Shown: positions 24,579 through 34,058, numbered from the stretch's first letter. The stretch is 64,000 nt of DNA from Bradyrhizobium yuanmingense (GCF_900094575.1 NZ_FMAE01000005.1:62001-126000); one strand, 5' to 3'. Numbers and translations: made by a program. The notes: generated from the sequence alone by a model not told the origin.

Positions 24579-25463
24579 TCAGTTCTGCGCGTCGAGAAAC
24601 TTCGCCACCAACGGCGACCAGAGCGGAACCGCGTCCGGCGAACCGAGGAGGAAATGTCCCTCGTTGCCGAACGGGGGCATCAGGTGATATTCGGCCCGGC
24701 CGCCGGCGCCGATGAAGGCAGCGTGCATGCGCTTCGATAGGTCGGGACCGAAATACGTGTCATTCCCGGTGTAGATCCACAGCATCGGCACGCGCGATGT
24801 ACGGCCGAAATCGGCGGTGGCCTCGACCAGTCGGTCGGGCGCGCAATTGTTGTTCGGCTTGCCGTCGACGCGTCCGCCGCGGCCTCCGGCAAAGACGATG
24901 ATGGCCTTCACCTGTGGCGGGTTCACGCTCGAAAGGGCGATCGAGGCCCAGCCGCCGGCAGACTGGCCGACCACGATCACGTCCTTCGGGATGATCCGCT
25001 TCTCGGCGGCCAGATAGTCAATGATCCAGAGATCGACCTGGGCGACCGCGAGGCCGGCATCACGGAAATTGGGATTGGCGCACTTCCCGATTTTCGAGAA
25101 GAACGGGCCGAACATTCCGCGTTCGGGGATGTCGATTGCCTGCGCGCCATAACCGCTGCCCACCGGGGCCACCACGAGATAGCCGCGCCTCGCAAACCAT
25201 TTGGCGGCGTCGCGAAATTCGACCAGAGGGAAAAGGCTGCGCTGGGTCGCGTCGAGCGAGACACCGTGATTCATGATGACGAGCGGGAACGGACCGTCGC
25301 CGACCGGGCGCACCAGATAGGCGAACATCGGCAGCGGCAGGGGCAGCGCCCAGATTTCCTCCTGGATGCGGACCTCGTCCGCGGCGTGCGTGGGCGATGC
25401 GGCCACGAAAACGCTGAGCAAGGTGATCGCGAAAAAATGGAGCAATGCAGGTCCGCGTCGCAT
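24579..25463 (-). CDS. Secreted alpha/beta hydrolase (dienelactone-hydrolase/PAF-AH-like)
   Basis: A 294-residue protein with a signal peptide ('MRRGPALLHFFAITLLSVFV', cleavage after THA). The hydrolase core shows 'PFPLVIMNHGVS' (oxyanion strand), the nucleophile elbow 'VVGQSAGGWAS', an acid region near 'LWIYTGNDTYF' and a histidine in 'GNEGHFLL', completing a Ser-Asp-His triad. It should act in the periplasm on an unknown ester. The frame extends upstream of the chosen ATG, but the signal peptide fixes this start. The gene begins 11 bp after the exchanger gene's stop, and IalB follows, so it is the middle gene of the operon. Confidence 0.8.
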   Translation of the reverse strand: MRRGPALLHFFAITLLSVFVAASPTHAADEVRIQEEIWALPLPLPMFAYLVRPVGDGPFPLVIMNHGVSLDATQRSLFPLVEFRDAAKWFARRGYLVVAPVGSGYGAQAIDIPERGMFGPFFSKIGKCANPNFRDAGLAVAQVDLWIIDYLAAEKRIIPKDVIVVGQSAGGWASIALSSVNPPQVKAIIVFAGGRGGRVDGKPNNNCAPDRLVEATADFGRTSRVPMLWIYTGNDTYFGPDLSKRMHAAFIGAGGRAEYHLMPPFGNEGHFLLGSPDAVPLWSPLVAKFLDAQN

Positions 25464-25474
25464 CCGGGCCTCCC

Positions 25475-27163
25475 TCAACCTGAATAGGTTGCGGCCACGA
25501 CGATCGGGCCGAGCACCGTGAGGACGACATTGCCGACCGCGTAGGGGACGGCGACGCCGAGCACCGGCGTCTGGCTCTCGGCAACGTCGCAGGCGCCGGT
25601 GACGGCGGCATCGACCGTCATGGCGCCGGCGAGCGCACCGCAGGTCACGACCGGATTCATGCGCAGCAGATAATAGGCAACCAGCGTTCCCACCGTCATC
25701 GGGACCAGCGTGACGACGATGCCCATGCCGACCAGCAACAGACCGTGCGCCTGGATCGCCGACCAGGCGGCAAGGCCGTTGCCGAGTCCGATCGCCGCGA
25801 TGAAGCCGCCGAGGCCGATGTCGCTCAGGGTCTGCTGCGCCGCGGGCGGCATTGCGCCGATGCCCGGCCTGCGCGAACGCAACCAACCGCAGACGAGCCC
25901 GGCGATCAGCGCGCCGCCGCCGCCACCGAGTGTCAATGCGACAGTGCCGATTTTGAAGCTGGCAAGGCCGGCCAGAAGACCCACTGCGATGCCCGCAGCG
26001 AGAAAGGCGATGTCGGTGCGGTCGCTCGTATTCAGAGCGTGTCCCACTGGCGCCGTTGCCCGCGCGATATTGCCGGTGCTGCCGACCAGCGTCATGACGT
26101 CGCCGAGATAGACGCGCGTATCGGGACCGAGCGGCACTTCCCGCCCCATGCGCGTCAGCGCACGCAGGAATACACCGCGTGCATTGTCGCCGAGCCGGTC
26201 AACGATTTCGCGCAGTGAGCGGCCGTGCAGCTGGCGGTTCTCAACGAGCACTTCGATCACATTGCCGGGCAGGTTGCGCAGCAGTTCCCCCGCGTCGATC
26301 TCGGCCCCGAGGATCGGCTTGGCCGCGACGATCGCGGCGGTCGGACCGGCGATGACGATGTCGTCGCCGGCCTCGAGCACGGTATCCTGCTGCGGCTTGA
26401 TGTCGGCCCCGCTGCGCACGATCCGCTCTACGACCGTGCGGCCGCCGATCTCCGCCTCGATGGCACCGATGGTACGACCAGCGCCGGCCGAGACGCGATA
26501 GGCGCGGGCCTGGAATTTGCGATATGACAGGTTTTCCGTCTTTGGCGGCGTACCGCCCGCGAGCTCCGCCTCGAGCTTTTTCGCCTCCGCCTTCAGATCG
26601 ATCCGCATCAGCCGCGGCGCGACGAATGGCACGAACAGGAGCGTCAGGATGTAGCCGAGCACGTAGGTCACCGCATAGCCCGCCGCGATGTTGGCTTCCT
26701 GCTGCTTCAGCACGTCGCTCGGCAGGCCGAGCTGCGCCAGCGCGCCGGATGCGGTGCCGATCACCGAGGATTGCGTCAGCGCTCCTGCCGTCAGTCCTGC
26801 CGCTGTCCCCGTATCCAACGTGAAGACACGCGCGAAGATGAGCACGAGCGCGAGCCCCGTGGCGCCGATCACCAACGCCAGCACGACCTGTGCCAAGGTC
26901 CGCACGCTCAGCGAGGCGAAGAATTCCGGTCCAGAACGGTAACCGATCGTAAAGACGAACAGGCTGAACAGGATCGCCCGGAGGATCGGCGGGAACGTGA
27001 AGCTCCCGAGTTGTCCGATCAGCACGGCGACGATCAGGATGCAGGCGGTGGTTCCGATCGAGAAGCCGCGAATCCTGATGCGGCCGAGGATGGTGCCGAT
27101 CGCGATCGCGAGCAGCAGGAAAATTTCCGGTGCGGTGGCGATGATCCACCTGACGGTTTCCAT
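25475..27163 (-). CDS. AspT-type (AAEx family) exchanger / YidE-like transporter
   Basis: A 562-residue protein with two hydrophobic halves of about five helices each, separated by a soluble region (~residues 195-370) resembling two TrkA-C domains ('VVERIVRSGADIKPQQDTVL', 'GRSLREIVDRLGDNARGVFL'). This is the layout of aspartate:alanine exchangers. The helix motif 'AGALTQSSVIGTASGALAQL' with its mirrored 'CGALAGAMTVDAAVTGACDV' in the second half is the family's repeated substrate-site motif. The start is ATG 27163 behind GGGGGAA; the longer frame runs into the FixK box and is rejected. First gene of the operon with the hydrolase and IalB. Substrate is unproven. Confidence 0.82.
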   Translation of the reverse strand: METVRWIIATAPEIFLLLAIAIGTILGRIRIRGFSIGTTACILIVAVLIGQLGSFTFPPILRAILFSLFVFTIGYRSGPEFFASLSVRTLAQVVLALVIGATGLALVLIFARVFTLDTGTAAGLTAGALTQSSVIGTASGALAQLGLPSDVLKQQEANIAAGYAVTYVLGYILTLLFVPFVAPRLMRIDLKAEAKKLEAELAGGTPPKTENLSYRKFQARAYRVSAGAGRTIGAIEAEIGGRTVVERIVRSGADIKPQQDTVLEAGDDIVIAGPTAAIVAAKPILGAEIDAGELLRNLPGNVIEVLVENRQLHGRSLREIVDRLGDNARGVFLRALTRMGREVPLGPDTRVYLGDVMTLVGSTGNIARATAPVGHALNTSDRTDIAFLAAGIAVGLLAGLASFKIGTVALTLGGGGGALIAGLVCGWLRSRRPGIGAMPPAAQQTLSDIGLGGFIAAIGLGNGLAAWSAIQAHGLLLVGMGIVVTLVPMTVGTLVAYYLLRMNPVVTCGALAGAMTVDAAVTGACDVAESQTPVLGVAVPYAVGNVVLTVLGPIVVAATYSG

Positions 27164-27215
27164 GGCATTCCCCCGGCGCTTTGGAGCGATTTGATTGGCG
27201 GCGGCCGGATGTTGC

Positions 27216-27229
27216 TTGATCCAGATCAA
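27216..27229. promoter_or_regulatory. FixK/FNR-type box in a divergent promoter
   Basis: TTGATCCAGATCAA is the exact reverse complement of the box at 20065. It is centred 59 bp before the exchanger gene (minus) and 73 bp before the DUF1275 gene (plus), so one dyad could serve both directions. Confidence 0.75.
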
Positions 27230-27295
27230 GCCTTCGCGGCGACGTGGCGGCGGCTATGACGCGATGGAATGTTCGCGAAAGCCCATATTGCCGTC

Positions 27296-27976
27296 ATGAG
27301 TACCCTGAACGTCACAACCGGTGCGATCCGCCGCGACGAGACAGTCGAGATCGTCCTGCTGCTCGCCTTTGTCGGCGGCTATATCGACGCCTATACCTGG
27401 ATCATCCACGGCGTGTTGGCGAATGCCCAGACCGCCAACCTGATCTTCCTGTGGGTTCACGCGATGGCGGGCAACTGGGCGAAGGCGCTGCACTTCGTGC
27501 CGCCAATCCTGGCGTTCGCGGTCGGCATCGTGCTCGCAGCCTGGCTGCGCCGCGCAACGGGCGAGCGGGCCAGCGCGGTCAGTACGTTGATCGAGATCCT
27601 GCTGTTGATAGCGATCGGCATCTTGCACAATAGGTTGCCCGATTTGGCTGGAACGCTCGGTATTTCCGCCGTGGCAGCGATGCAGGCCGCAATGTTCGTC
27701 AAGGTCGAAGGCACAGTGTGCAGCACGGTGATGATCACCAGCAACATGCGTCAGGCCATCGAGAACGTCTTCGCAGTCGCAGCAGGCGGCGCACCACTCG
27801 GAACGCTGCGCCGCTCGGGCATTTTCATCGCGTTGTGCGTCGTGTTCGGCTTCGGTGCCGCCGCCGGAGCCTTTGCAACCAAGAGCGTCCCCGATCTCGC
27901 GCTGGGCCTGCCGGTCGTCGCGCTGTTGATCGTGCTGCTGCGCTGCGAAGCGCTACGTTCGCAGGAGGGGAGATGA
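27296..27976 (+). CDS. YoaK-family (DUF1275) membrane protein
   Basis: A 226-residue polytopic membrane protein of about six helices. 'LLAFVGGYIDAYTWIIHG' with 'QTANLIFLW' is the characteristic N-terminal signature of DUF1275, and 'MQAAMFVKVEGTVCSTVMIT' with 'SNMR' is the matching second motif. No transport function has been demonstrated for the family to my knowledge. ATG 27296 is chosen; an ATG at 27269 would leave almost no leader if transcription starts 41 bp after the FixK box centre. Divergent from the exchanger operon and apparently monocistronic. Confidence 0.8.
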   Translation: MSTLNVTTGAIRRDETVEIVLLLAFVGGYIDAYTWIIHGVLANAQTANLIFLWVHAMAGNWAKALHFVPPILAFAVGIVLAAWLRRATGERASAVSTLIEILLLIAIGILHNRLPDLAGTLGISAVAAMQAAMFVKVEGTVCSTVMITSNMRQAIENVFAVAAGGAPLGTLRRSGIFIALCVVFGFGAAAGAFATKSVPDLALGLPVVALLIVLLRCEALRSQEGR

Positions 27977-28076
27977 GCGCGCCAATAATCAGGTGAGCGT
28001 CGCACAACGAACGGCCTGATCTTTTCGTGTTGCGCTGCGAACGGCACGGCGTCGGCCCGCAGAATGCACGCGACCG

Positions 28077-28090
28077 TTGACTTGGATCAA
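28077..28090. promoter_or_regulatory. FixK/FNR-type box upstream of the decarboxylase operon
   Basis: TTGACTTGGATCAA, centred 66 bp before ATG 28150 of the decarboxylase gene. Confidence 0.75.
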
Positions 28091-28149
28091 TGGAGCGAGC
28101 CGCGCCGCACCCACGATCCGCATCACCTTTAGAGGATCGGGAGAGAGAG

Positions 28150-30903
28150 ATGTCCAAAGACGCCAAGCCCGCACAGAAGCGTATCGACCAGTTCTTTTCC
28201 GGCCCGGGCGCGCGGGCAGACGACTGGCGCGACCTTGTGGAGGCGGCAAAGACCTGGGCGCGCGTGGGCAATCGCGCAGCCTATGACGCGGCGTTGGCCG
28301 ATCTTTCGATCATCGAAGAATTTCACGGCTATCCCGGTCCGCACCTCATGGCGGCGCTGCGGGAAGCAGCAGTCGCCGGCGACGGTGCATCATCGTTCGC
28401 CCTTACGACGAGAATTGCCCAGGCACTGGCGACGCGATCCTTCCGCCAACATGCCGGTGACTGGAGCCCCAAGGACGACGGCAACGGCGATGCGCCCGAG
28501 CTGGCGCCGCCGGCCTTTGGCGCGCACAGCGCGCGCAGGCCGTATTTCGAAACCCTGATCGTCACCGGCGTATCTTCCAGCCAATGGCCGGCGCTGGCCG
28601 CGGAATGGCGCAAGCTGCGGCGCCCGGTCGACGCGTTCATCTATGAACCTGTGATCGTCGGCAGCCTGGAGGACGCTTTCTGTGCGACGATGCTCAATCC
28701 GAACATCGGAGCCGTCATCATCAACGAGGGCTTTGGCCTGCGTTCGCGGCACGATGCACCGGTGTTGCGCTCGATCATGGCCTCGGCCGGTCTCAACGAC
28801 GAAACCGACGCTTCGGCGCTGCGGCTCGCCCAGATCATCAAGCGCGTCAGGCCCGAGCTCGATCTTTACATGATTTCGAACCGCGACGTGGAGGAGCTCG
28901 CCGGCAATCCCGAGGCGGATGTGGTCCGTCGCATCTTCTATTCCGTTGAAGAGCTGCTGGAACTCCACCTATCGATCCTCGAAGGCATCCAGGATCGCTA
29001 CGACACGCCGTTCTTCGACAATCTCAAGAAATACGCCCAGCGTCCGATCGGCACCTTCCACGCGCTGCCGATCGCCCGCGGCAAGTCGATCTTCAAGTCC
29101 GACTGGATCCGGGACATGGGCGAGTTCTACGGCCCGAACCTGTTCCTGGCCGAGAGCAGCGCCACCACCGGCGGTCTCGACAGCATGCTGGAGCCGACCG
29201 GCAACATCAAGAAGGCGCAGGAGAAGGCGGCGAGGGCGCTCGGCGCCGACCGCGTCTTCTTTGTCACCAACGGCACATCGACGTCCAACAAGATGGCGGT
29301 GCAGGCGCTGCTCGCGCCCGGCGACATCGCGATTGTCGACCGCAATTGCCACAAGTCGCATCACTACGGCATGGTGCTGGCCGGTGCGCAGCCGCTCTAC
29401 GTCGAAGCCTTCCCGATGACGGAATATTCGATGTACGGCGCGGTGCCGCTGAAGACCATCAAGCAGGCGCTGCTGGGCGCCAAGGCCGATGGCCGGCTCG
29501 ACCGCGTCAAGATGGTCGACCTCACCAACTGCACCTTCGACGGCCATATCTACAACACACGGCGGGTGATGGAGGAATGCCTCGCCATCAAGCCCGATCT
29601 GATCTTCCTGTGGGATGAAGCCTGGTTCGGCTTCGCGCGTTTCTCGCCATTCCTGCGCCGCCGCACCGGACTTGGCGCGGCCAACGAGATCGAGGCATGG
29701 ATGCGCGATCCCAAGTCGGTCGCGGCCTATGAGAAGCAGCAGGCCGAGCTCGGCAAGAACCCGTCCGACGAGGTGCTGCTCAAGACCCGGCTGATCCCGG
29801 ACCCCCGACAGATCCGGCTGCGCGTCTACCAGACCAACTCGACCCACAAGTCGATGTCGGCGATCCGCCAGGGCTCGATGCTCTCGGTCAAGGACGTCGA
29901 ATTCCACACCGTGGAGCAGCAGTTCAAGGAAGCGGTGTTCACCCACGCCTCGACAAGTCCGAACCAGCAGCTGATCGCGAGCCTTGACATCTCACGGCGG
30001 CAGATGGAGCTGGAGGGCTATGGCCTCGTCGCCAATGCGATCGAGATCGCGTTCGCGATCCGCCAGGCGGTCAACAACAACCCGCTGATCTCGAAATATT
30101 TCCGCATCCTCGGTGCCGACGCCATGGTGCCGGCGCAGTACCGCCAGAGCGGCTTCACCGACTTCCTCGCCCCCGGCGTCAACTGGGCGAACACGCTGAA
30201 GAGCCTGGACGAGGACGAGTTCTGCCTCGACCCGACCCGCATGACGCTGGTATGCGGCACGGCCGGCTATGACGGCACGCAGTTCAAAGGCATTCTCGCC
30301 AACGAGTACAACATCCAGGTCAACAAGACCTCCCGCAACTCGGTGCTGGTCCAATCCAACATCAACAACACTCGCAGCGACGTCGCGCATCTCGTTCGCG
30401 TGCTCGCCGAGATCGCGGGCGAGATCGACCGCGGCCTGGCCCAGGGCGGTGCCAATGCGCGAAAGACCTTCGAGGCACGGGTGACGAGCCTCATGAAGGA
30501 CGTACCCGATCTGCCGAACTTCTCGCATTTCCACCCGAGCTTCCGCGGCGATGCTGGCACCAAGACCAACGAGGGCGACATCCGCAGCGGCTTCTACGCG
30601 GCCTATGACGTCGCCGGCTGCGAGCACATCCGCCTCAACGATCCCGAGATCGACCGGCGGCTGAAGGCCGGGCCCGAGCTCGTCTCGGCCAACTTCGTGA
30701 TCCCGTATCCGCCGGGCTTCCCGATCATGGTGCCCGGCCAGGTCATCACCCAGGAGACGATCGACTTCATGCGCAAGCTCGATGTGAAGGAGATCCACGG
30801 CTACGACGCCAAGGAAGGGCTGAAACTCGTACGGACGGAAGCCTTGGCCAAGCTCGGCAGGCCAAAGCCCAGCGCCCAGCCGAAGCTCAAGGCCGCGTCA
30901 TAG
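28150..30903 (+). CDS. Orn/Lys/Arg decarboxylase family PLP enzyme
   Basis: A 917-residue fold-III PLP decarboxylase, longer than E. coli biosynthetic or inducible enzymes (~710-760) because of an N-terminal extension of ~150 residues without recognised motif. The wing/receiver-like part (~residues 135-280) precedes the catalytic domain: 'FFVTNGTSTSNKMAVQALL', 'DRNCHKSHHYGMVLAGAQP', 'LIFLWDEAWFGFARFSPFLR' and the Schiff-base lysine at about K567 in 'NSTHKSMSAIRQGS'. The C-terminal 'PYPPGFPIMVPGQVI' is typical. Substrate is uncertain. The start follows GGGAGAGAGAG. With the AspT-type exchanger 17 bp downstream it would form a proton-consuming decarboxylation/exchange pair, by analogy with known decarboxylase-antiporter systems. 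Confidence 0.87.
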   Translation: MSKDAKPAQKRIDQFFSGPGARADDWRDLVEAAKTWARVGNRAAYDAALADLSIIEEFHGYPGPHLMAALREAAVAGDGASSFALTTRIAQALATRSFRQHAGDWSPKDDGNGDAPELAPPAFGAHSARRPYFETLIVTGVSSSQWPALAAEWRKLRRPVDAFIYEPVIVGSLEDAFCATMLNPNIGAVIINEGFGLRSRHDAPVLRSIMASAGLNDETDASALRLAQIIKRVRPELDLYMISNRDVEELAGNPEADVVRRIFYSVEELLELHLSILEGIQDRYDTPFFDNLKKYAQRPIGTFHALPIARGKSIFKSDWIRDMGEFYGPNLFLAESSATTGGLDSMLEPTGNIKKAQEKAARALGADRVFFVTNGTSTSNKMAVQALLAPGDIAIVDRNCHKSHHYGMVLAGAQPLYVEAFPMTEYSMYGAVPLKTIKQALLGAKADGRLDRVKMVDLTNCTFDGHIYNTRRVMEECLAIKPDLIFLWDEAWFGFARFSPFLRRRTGLGAANEIEAWMRDPKSVAAYEKQQAELGKNPSDEVLLKTRLIPDPRQIRLRVYQTNSTHKSMSAIRQGSMLSVKDVEFHTVEQQFKEAVFTHASTSPNQQLIASLDISRRQMELEGYGLVANAIEIAFAIRQAVNNNPLISKYFRILGADAMVPAQYRQSGFTDFLAPGVNWANTLKSLDEDEFCLDPTRMTLVCGTAGYDGTQFKGILANEYNIQVNKTSRNSVLVQSNINNTRSDVAHLVRVLAEIAGEIDRGLAQGGANARKTFEARVTSLMKDVPDLPNFSHFHPSFRGDAGTKTNEGDIRSGFYAAYDVAGCEHIRLNDPEIDRRLKAGPELVSANFVIPYPPGFPIMVPGQVITQETIDFMRKLDVKEIHGYDAKEGLKLVRTEALAKLGRPKPSAQPKLKAAS

Positions 30904-30920
30904 GTCGGGAGGGGACGAAC

Positions 30921-32621
30921 ATGCAGGCATTTTTCCAGTTCTTGCAACAGTACCCGTATCTGCTGCTGTTCTTCGTGGTCGGTCTCGCCGTCTATATCGG
31001 CCGAGCCAGCATCAAGGGTTATGGCCTCGGCATGGTCGCCGGTGCCATCGTGGTCGGCGCGGGCATCTCGGTCTGGGCATCCAGCTATGGCGTGAAGCTG
31101 GAGTTGAACAACTTCGCCAAGAGCCTGTTCTACTATCTCTTCATGTACGGCGTCGGCCTGCGCGTAGGTCCGTCCTTCGTCAACAGCCTGCGGGGCGACG
31201 GGATCAAATTCTTGTTCCTCGCGGTGGTGTCGAGTGTGATCGGCCTGACCCTCGTCGTGCTTGGGGCGAAGCTCTTCGCATTGCCGCCCGGTGCGGCTGG
31301 CGGAATGCTGGCGGGATCGCAGACCATGTCGGCGGCGATCGGCTCGGCCGAGCAGGCCGTCACGTCGGGAGTCGTGAAACTGCCTGCCGGGATGAAGCCC
31401 GAGGATGCCTCCGGCATGATCGCTTTGTCCTACGGTATTACCTACATTTGGGGCACCGTCGGCATCATCCTGATCTGCAAATACCTGCCGCGCTGGTGGG
31501 GCGTCGATGCCAAGGCCGCCGCCAAGAAGTATGAGCAGGAGTTCGGCGTCAAAGATCTCGAAGGCGGCGCCCTGACCGGCTACCGTCAGTTCGGTCTGCG
31601 GGCCTACCGGCTGGAGAATCCTGCGACGATCGGGATGAGCATCGCCAAATTCCGCACGGTCAATCCCGAGTACCGTATCGTCAATGTCGGGCGCAATGGT
31701 GAGCCGCAGGGGGCTGATCCCGAGCTCGTGCTGCAGAAGGGCGATATCGTCGCGCTGGGCGGATCGACCGAGCATCTGACTGAGAAGATGGGCCTGATTG
31801 GTCCGGAGGTCGCCGATGCCAAGACGCTCGGTATACCCATGGACCAGGCGGAAATCGTCGTCTTCAACAAGGACGTCGTCGGGCGGACCTTCGAGTCCTT
31901 CCGCGACACGGCCATCGCCGGCCAGCTGCAGGTGACCAAGGTCGAGCGGGGCGGGGTGCAGATCCCGGCCGGTCTCAAGACCAAGCTGGAGCGCATGGAC
32001 ATCGTCTCGGTGGTCGGCCTGAAGTCGGCGGTCAACGAGCTCGGCGAGATGTGGGGCCGCATCGCGCGCGCCAACACCTCGACCGACTTGCTGACCCTGT
32101 CGGTCGGCATGATCATCGGCTTCCTCATCGGCATGATCGAATTCCCCGCCTTCGGTGCCAAGGTCGGTCTCGGCAATGCCGGCGGGCTGTTGCTGTCCGG
32201 CGTGATCGTGTCCTCGGTCGTGTCGCGGCTGCGCTTCTTCGGCAATACGCCGAACGCGGCGCGAAACGTGCTCGAGGATCTCGGCCTCGTTGTGTTCGTC
32301 GCGATCGTCGGGGTCAATGCCGGCGCCGGCCTGTTGGCTCAGCTCACCGGCGCGCTCGCGCTCAAGATCTTCATCGTCGGCTTCATCGCGTGCACGATCC
32401 CGCCGTTCATCGTCTGGGCGATCGGCTTCCACGTCTTCAAGATCAATCCGGCGGTGCTGATGGGCGGCGTTGCCGGCGCGCGGTCGCATTCCGGCCCGTG
32501 CCGCGAGGCCGCGGTCGAGATCCAGAGCTCCGTGCCCTGGATCGGATTCCCGGTCGGCTATGCCGTCTCGGGCATCCTTCTCACCATCTTCGGCTACTTC
32601 GCGATGATCCTGGCTCAATAA
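30921..32621 (+). CDS. AspT-type (AAEx family) exchanger, second copy
   Basis: A 566-residue paralogue of the exchanger at 25475-27163 with the same layout: about five helices, a central TrkA-C-like region (~residues 200-375), then five more helices. The repeat motifs are 'AGGMLAGSQTMSAAIGSAEQ' in the first half and 'MGGVAGARSHSGPCREAAVE' in the second. It starts 17 bp after the decarboxylase stop with GGGAGGGG upstream, so the two are almost certainly co-transcribed, suggesting it imports the amino acid and exports the decarboxylation product. Family members exchange aspartate for alanine, but the partner enzyme here is of the Orn/Lys/Arg type, so the real substrate pair is open. Confidence 0.82.
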   Translation: MQAFFQFLQQYPYLLLFFVVGLAVYIGRASIKGYGLGMVAGAIVVGAGISVWASSYGVKLELNNFAKSLFYYLFMYGVGLRVGPSFVNSLRGDGIKFLFLAVVSSVIGLTLVVLGAKLFALPPGAAGGMLAGSQTMSAAIGSAEQAVTSGVVKLPAGMKPEDASGMIALSYGITYIWGTVGIILICKYLPRWWGVDAKAAAKKYEQEFGVKDLEGGALTGYRQFGLRAYRLENPATIGMSIAKFRTVNPEYRIVNVGRNGEPQGADPELVLQKGDIVALGGSTEHLTEKMGLIGPEVADAKTLGIPMDQAEIVVFNKDVVGRTFESFRDTAIAGQLQVTKVERGGVQIPAGLKTKLERMDIVSVVGLKSAVNELGEMWGRIARANTSTDLLTLSVGMIIGFLIGMIEFPAFGAKVGLGNAGGLLLSGVIVSSVVSRLRFFGNTPNAARNVLEDLGLVVFVAIVGVNAGAGLLAQLTGALALKIFIVGFIACTIPPFIVWAIGFHVFKINPAVLMGGVAGARSHSGPCREAAVEIQSSVPWIGFPVGYAVSGILLTIFGYFAMILAQ

Positions 32622-32636
32622 GGGGAAGAAAACGTC

Positions 32637-33077
32637 ATGAGAAAACTGTCCTTCGGCGCCGTCCTGGTCGCTTCGCTCGCCGCTGTTGCCGGCTTTAGCA
32701 CGTCCGCGCGTGCCGACACCGGCCAGGTCGCGGTCGTCTTCACCAAGGGTGGCTTCATCGTCGGCGCCGGTGGCGGTGAGGGCGTTCTGGTCTACCGGGG
32801 CAAGAAATACCCATTCACGGTGTCTGGCATGAGCGTGGGCCTCACCATCGGAGCGTCGACCACGAAGTTCGTCGGCCGCGCGCTCAATCTAAAGGGGCCG
32901 GCGTCGATCGAAGGCTCTTATGCCGTGGGAGGAGCGGGTGGGGCAATCGCCGCAGGTGCCGGCGCCGTTCAGTTGCAAAACAGCAATGGCGTGATCCTCC
33001 AGCTCAGCGGCCCGCGGGTCGGCGCGGAAGTATCGGCTGCAGTCGGTGGCGTCACGATCCGCCTGAAATCGAGTTGA
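32637..33077 (+). CDS. Small exported glycine-rich protein, paralogue of 42213-42671
   Basis: A 146-residue protein with a Sec signal peptide (cleavage after ARA near residue 26). The mature part is glycine-rich with 'VYRGKKYPFTVSGMSVGLTI' and ends 'GPRVGAEVSAAVGGVTIRLK'. The same pattern ('TYRGKTYPFNVSGVSLGIT' ... 'GPKAGLELAANISRITIALR') occurs in the gene at 42213, so the two form a small family. The alternating small and hydrophobic residues suggest a beta-rich periplasmic or outer-membrane protein. It starts 15 bp after the exchanger gene and is probably the last gene of the decarboxylase operon. No function known. Confidence 0.7.
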   Translation: MRKLSFGAVLVASLAAVAGFSTSARADTGQVAVVFTKGGFIVGAGGGEGVLVYRGKKYPFTVSGMSVGLTIGASTTKFVGRALNLKGPASIEGSYAVGGAGGAIAAGAGAVQLQNSNGVILQLSGPRVGAEVSAAVGGVTIRLKSS

Positions 33078-33126
33078 AGGGGTTGTATGGCCATTGAGCG
33101 ATCGACGGCAGCGTCGGGCCCCTAGG

Positions 33127-33226
33127 GCATGATCCGGAAAAGTGTGTAGCGGTTTTCCGAATAGAACATGCTCAAACAACAACCTAAAGCGCGATGACGA
33201 TTCATTCCAATCGCATCGCGCTTTAG
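33127..33226. repeat. Palindromic intergenic repeat, copy 1
   Basis: Two hairpin modules: GCATGATCCGGAAAAGTGTG with a mirrored GGTTTTCCGAATAGAACATGC, then CTAAAGCGCGATG...CATCGCGCTTTAG. It is nearly identical in layout to the copy at 62764-62852. It lies between convergent genes. Such elements are, from memory, widespread in Bradyrhizobium and other Rhizobiales; transcription-terminating activity is possible. Confidence 0.8.
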
Positions 33227-33240
33227 CGGCCTGACGCTGC

Positions 33241-34041
33241 TCAATAGCGCTGCGCGACGAAACTCATTTTCTTGAGGCTGGCCTGGTCGTTGTAGCGTCC
33301 CTTGTCGGAGCGCTTCGGCAGTTTGATCTTGTCCTTCTTGATGCGCTTGAAGGGGATGGCGCCGAGAAGGTGCGCGATGCAGTTGAGCCGCGCCCTTCGT
33401 TTGTCGTCAGAGCGGACGATGTTCCAGGGCGCATCCTTCGTGCTGGTCTTCTTCAGCATCAGGTCGCGCGCGCGCGAATAATCGTACCAGCGACGGAAGG
33501 ATTCCAGGTCCATCGGACTGAGCTTCCACTGTCGGACCGGGTCGTCGATGCGGGCCTTGAAACGGCGCTCCTGCTCGTCCATGCCGACCTCGAGCCAGAT
33601 CTTGATCAGGATGATGCCGCCGTCGATGACGTATTTCTCCATCTGCGGGCACAGGTTGAGGAAACGCTCGTGCTCGGCGGGGGTGCAGAAGCCCATGACG
33701 TATTCGACACCGGCGCGGTTGTACCAGCTCCGGTCGAAGATCACGATCTCGCCGCCGGCCGGAAATCGCTCCATGTAGCGCTGGAAGAACAATTGTGTCT
33801 TCTCGCGGTCGGACGGCGCGGGCAGGGCGACGACCCGGAACACGCGCGGGCTGACCTTCTCGGTGATCGCCTTGATCGTGCCGCCCTTGCCGGCGGCGTC
33901 CCGACCCTCGAACAGGACGATGACCCGGAGCTTGTTTTCCCGCACGTAGTCCTGGAGATGGCACAGCTCGACCTGGAGCTTCTCGAGCTCCTTCTGGTAA
34001 TCCTTCCGCTTCATCCGCTCCGCAGGGCCGTCCTTCGCCAT
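33241..34041 (-). CDS. ppk2: Polyphosphate kinase 2 (PPK2)
   Basis: A 266-residue single-domain PPK2. The Walker A motif 'GRDAAGKGG' is at residues 46-54, 'DRSWYNRAGVEYVMGFC' (starting at Asp103) is the Walker B plus lid region, and 'KIWLEVGMDEQERRFKARI' with 'PVRQWKLSPMDLES' follow as in one-domain class I enzymes. PPK2 transfers phosphate between polyphosphate and nucleoside diphosphates. The ATG has AGGTGGGAT upstream. It starts 17 bp after the 150-residue gene before it; the pair would be read from the divergent FixK box at 34581, tying polyphosphate use to low oxygen. Confidence 0.92.
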   Translation of the reverse strand: MAKDGPAERMKRKDYQKELEKLQVELCHLQDYVRENKLRVIVLFEGRDAAGKGGTIKAITEKVSPRVFRVVALPAPSDREKTQLFFQRYMERFPAGGEIVIFDRSWYNRAGVEYVMGFCTPAEHERFLNLCPQMEKYVIDGGIILIKIWLEVGMDEQERRFKARIDDPVRQWKLSPMDLESFRRWYDYSRARDLMLKKTSTKDAPWNIVRSDDKRRARLNCIAHLLGAIPFKRIKKDKIKLPKRSDKGRYNDQASLKKMSFVAQRY

Positions 34042-34058
34042 GCCGATCCCACCTGTTG

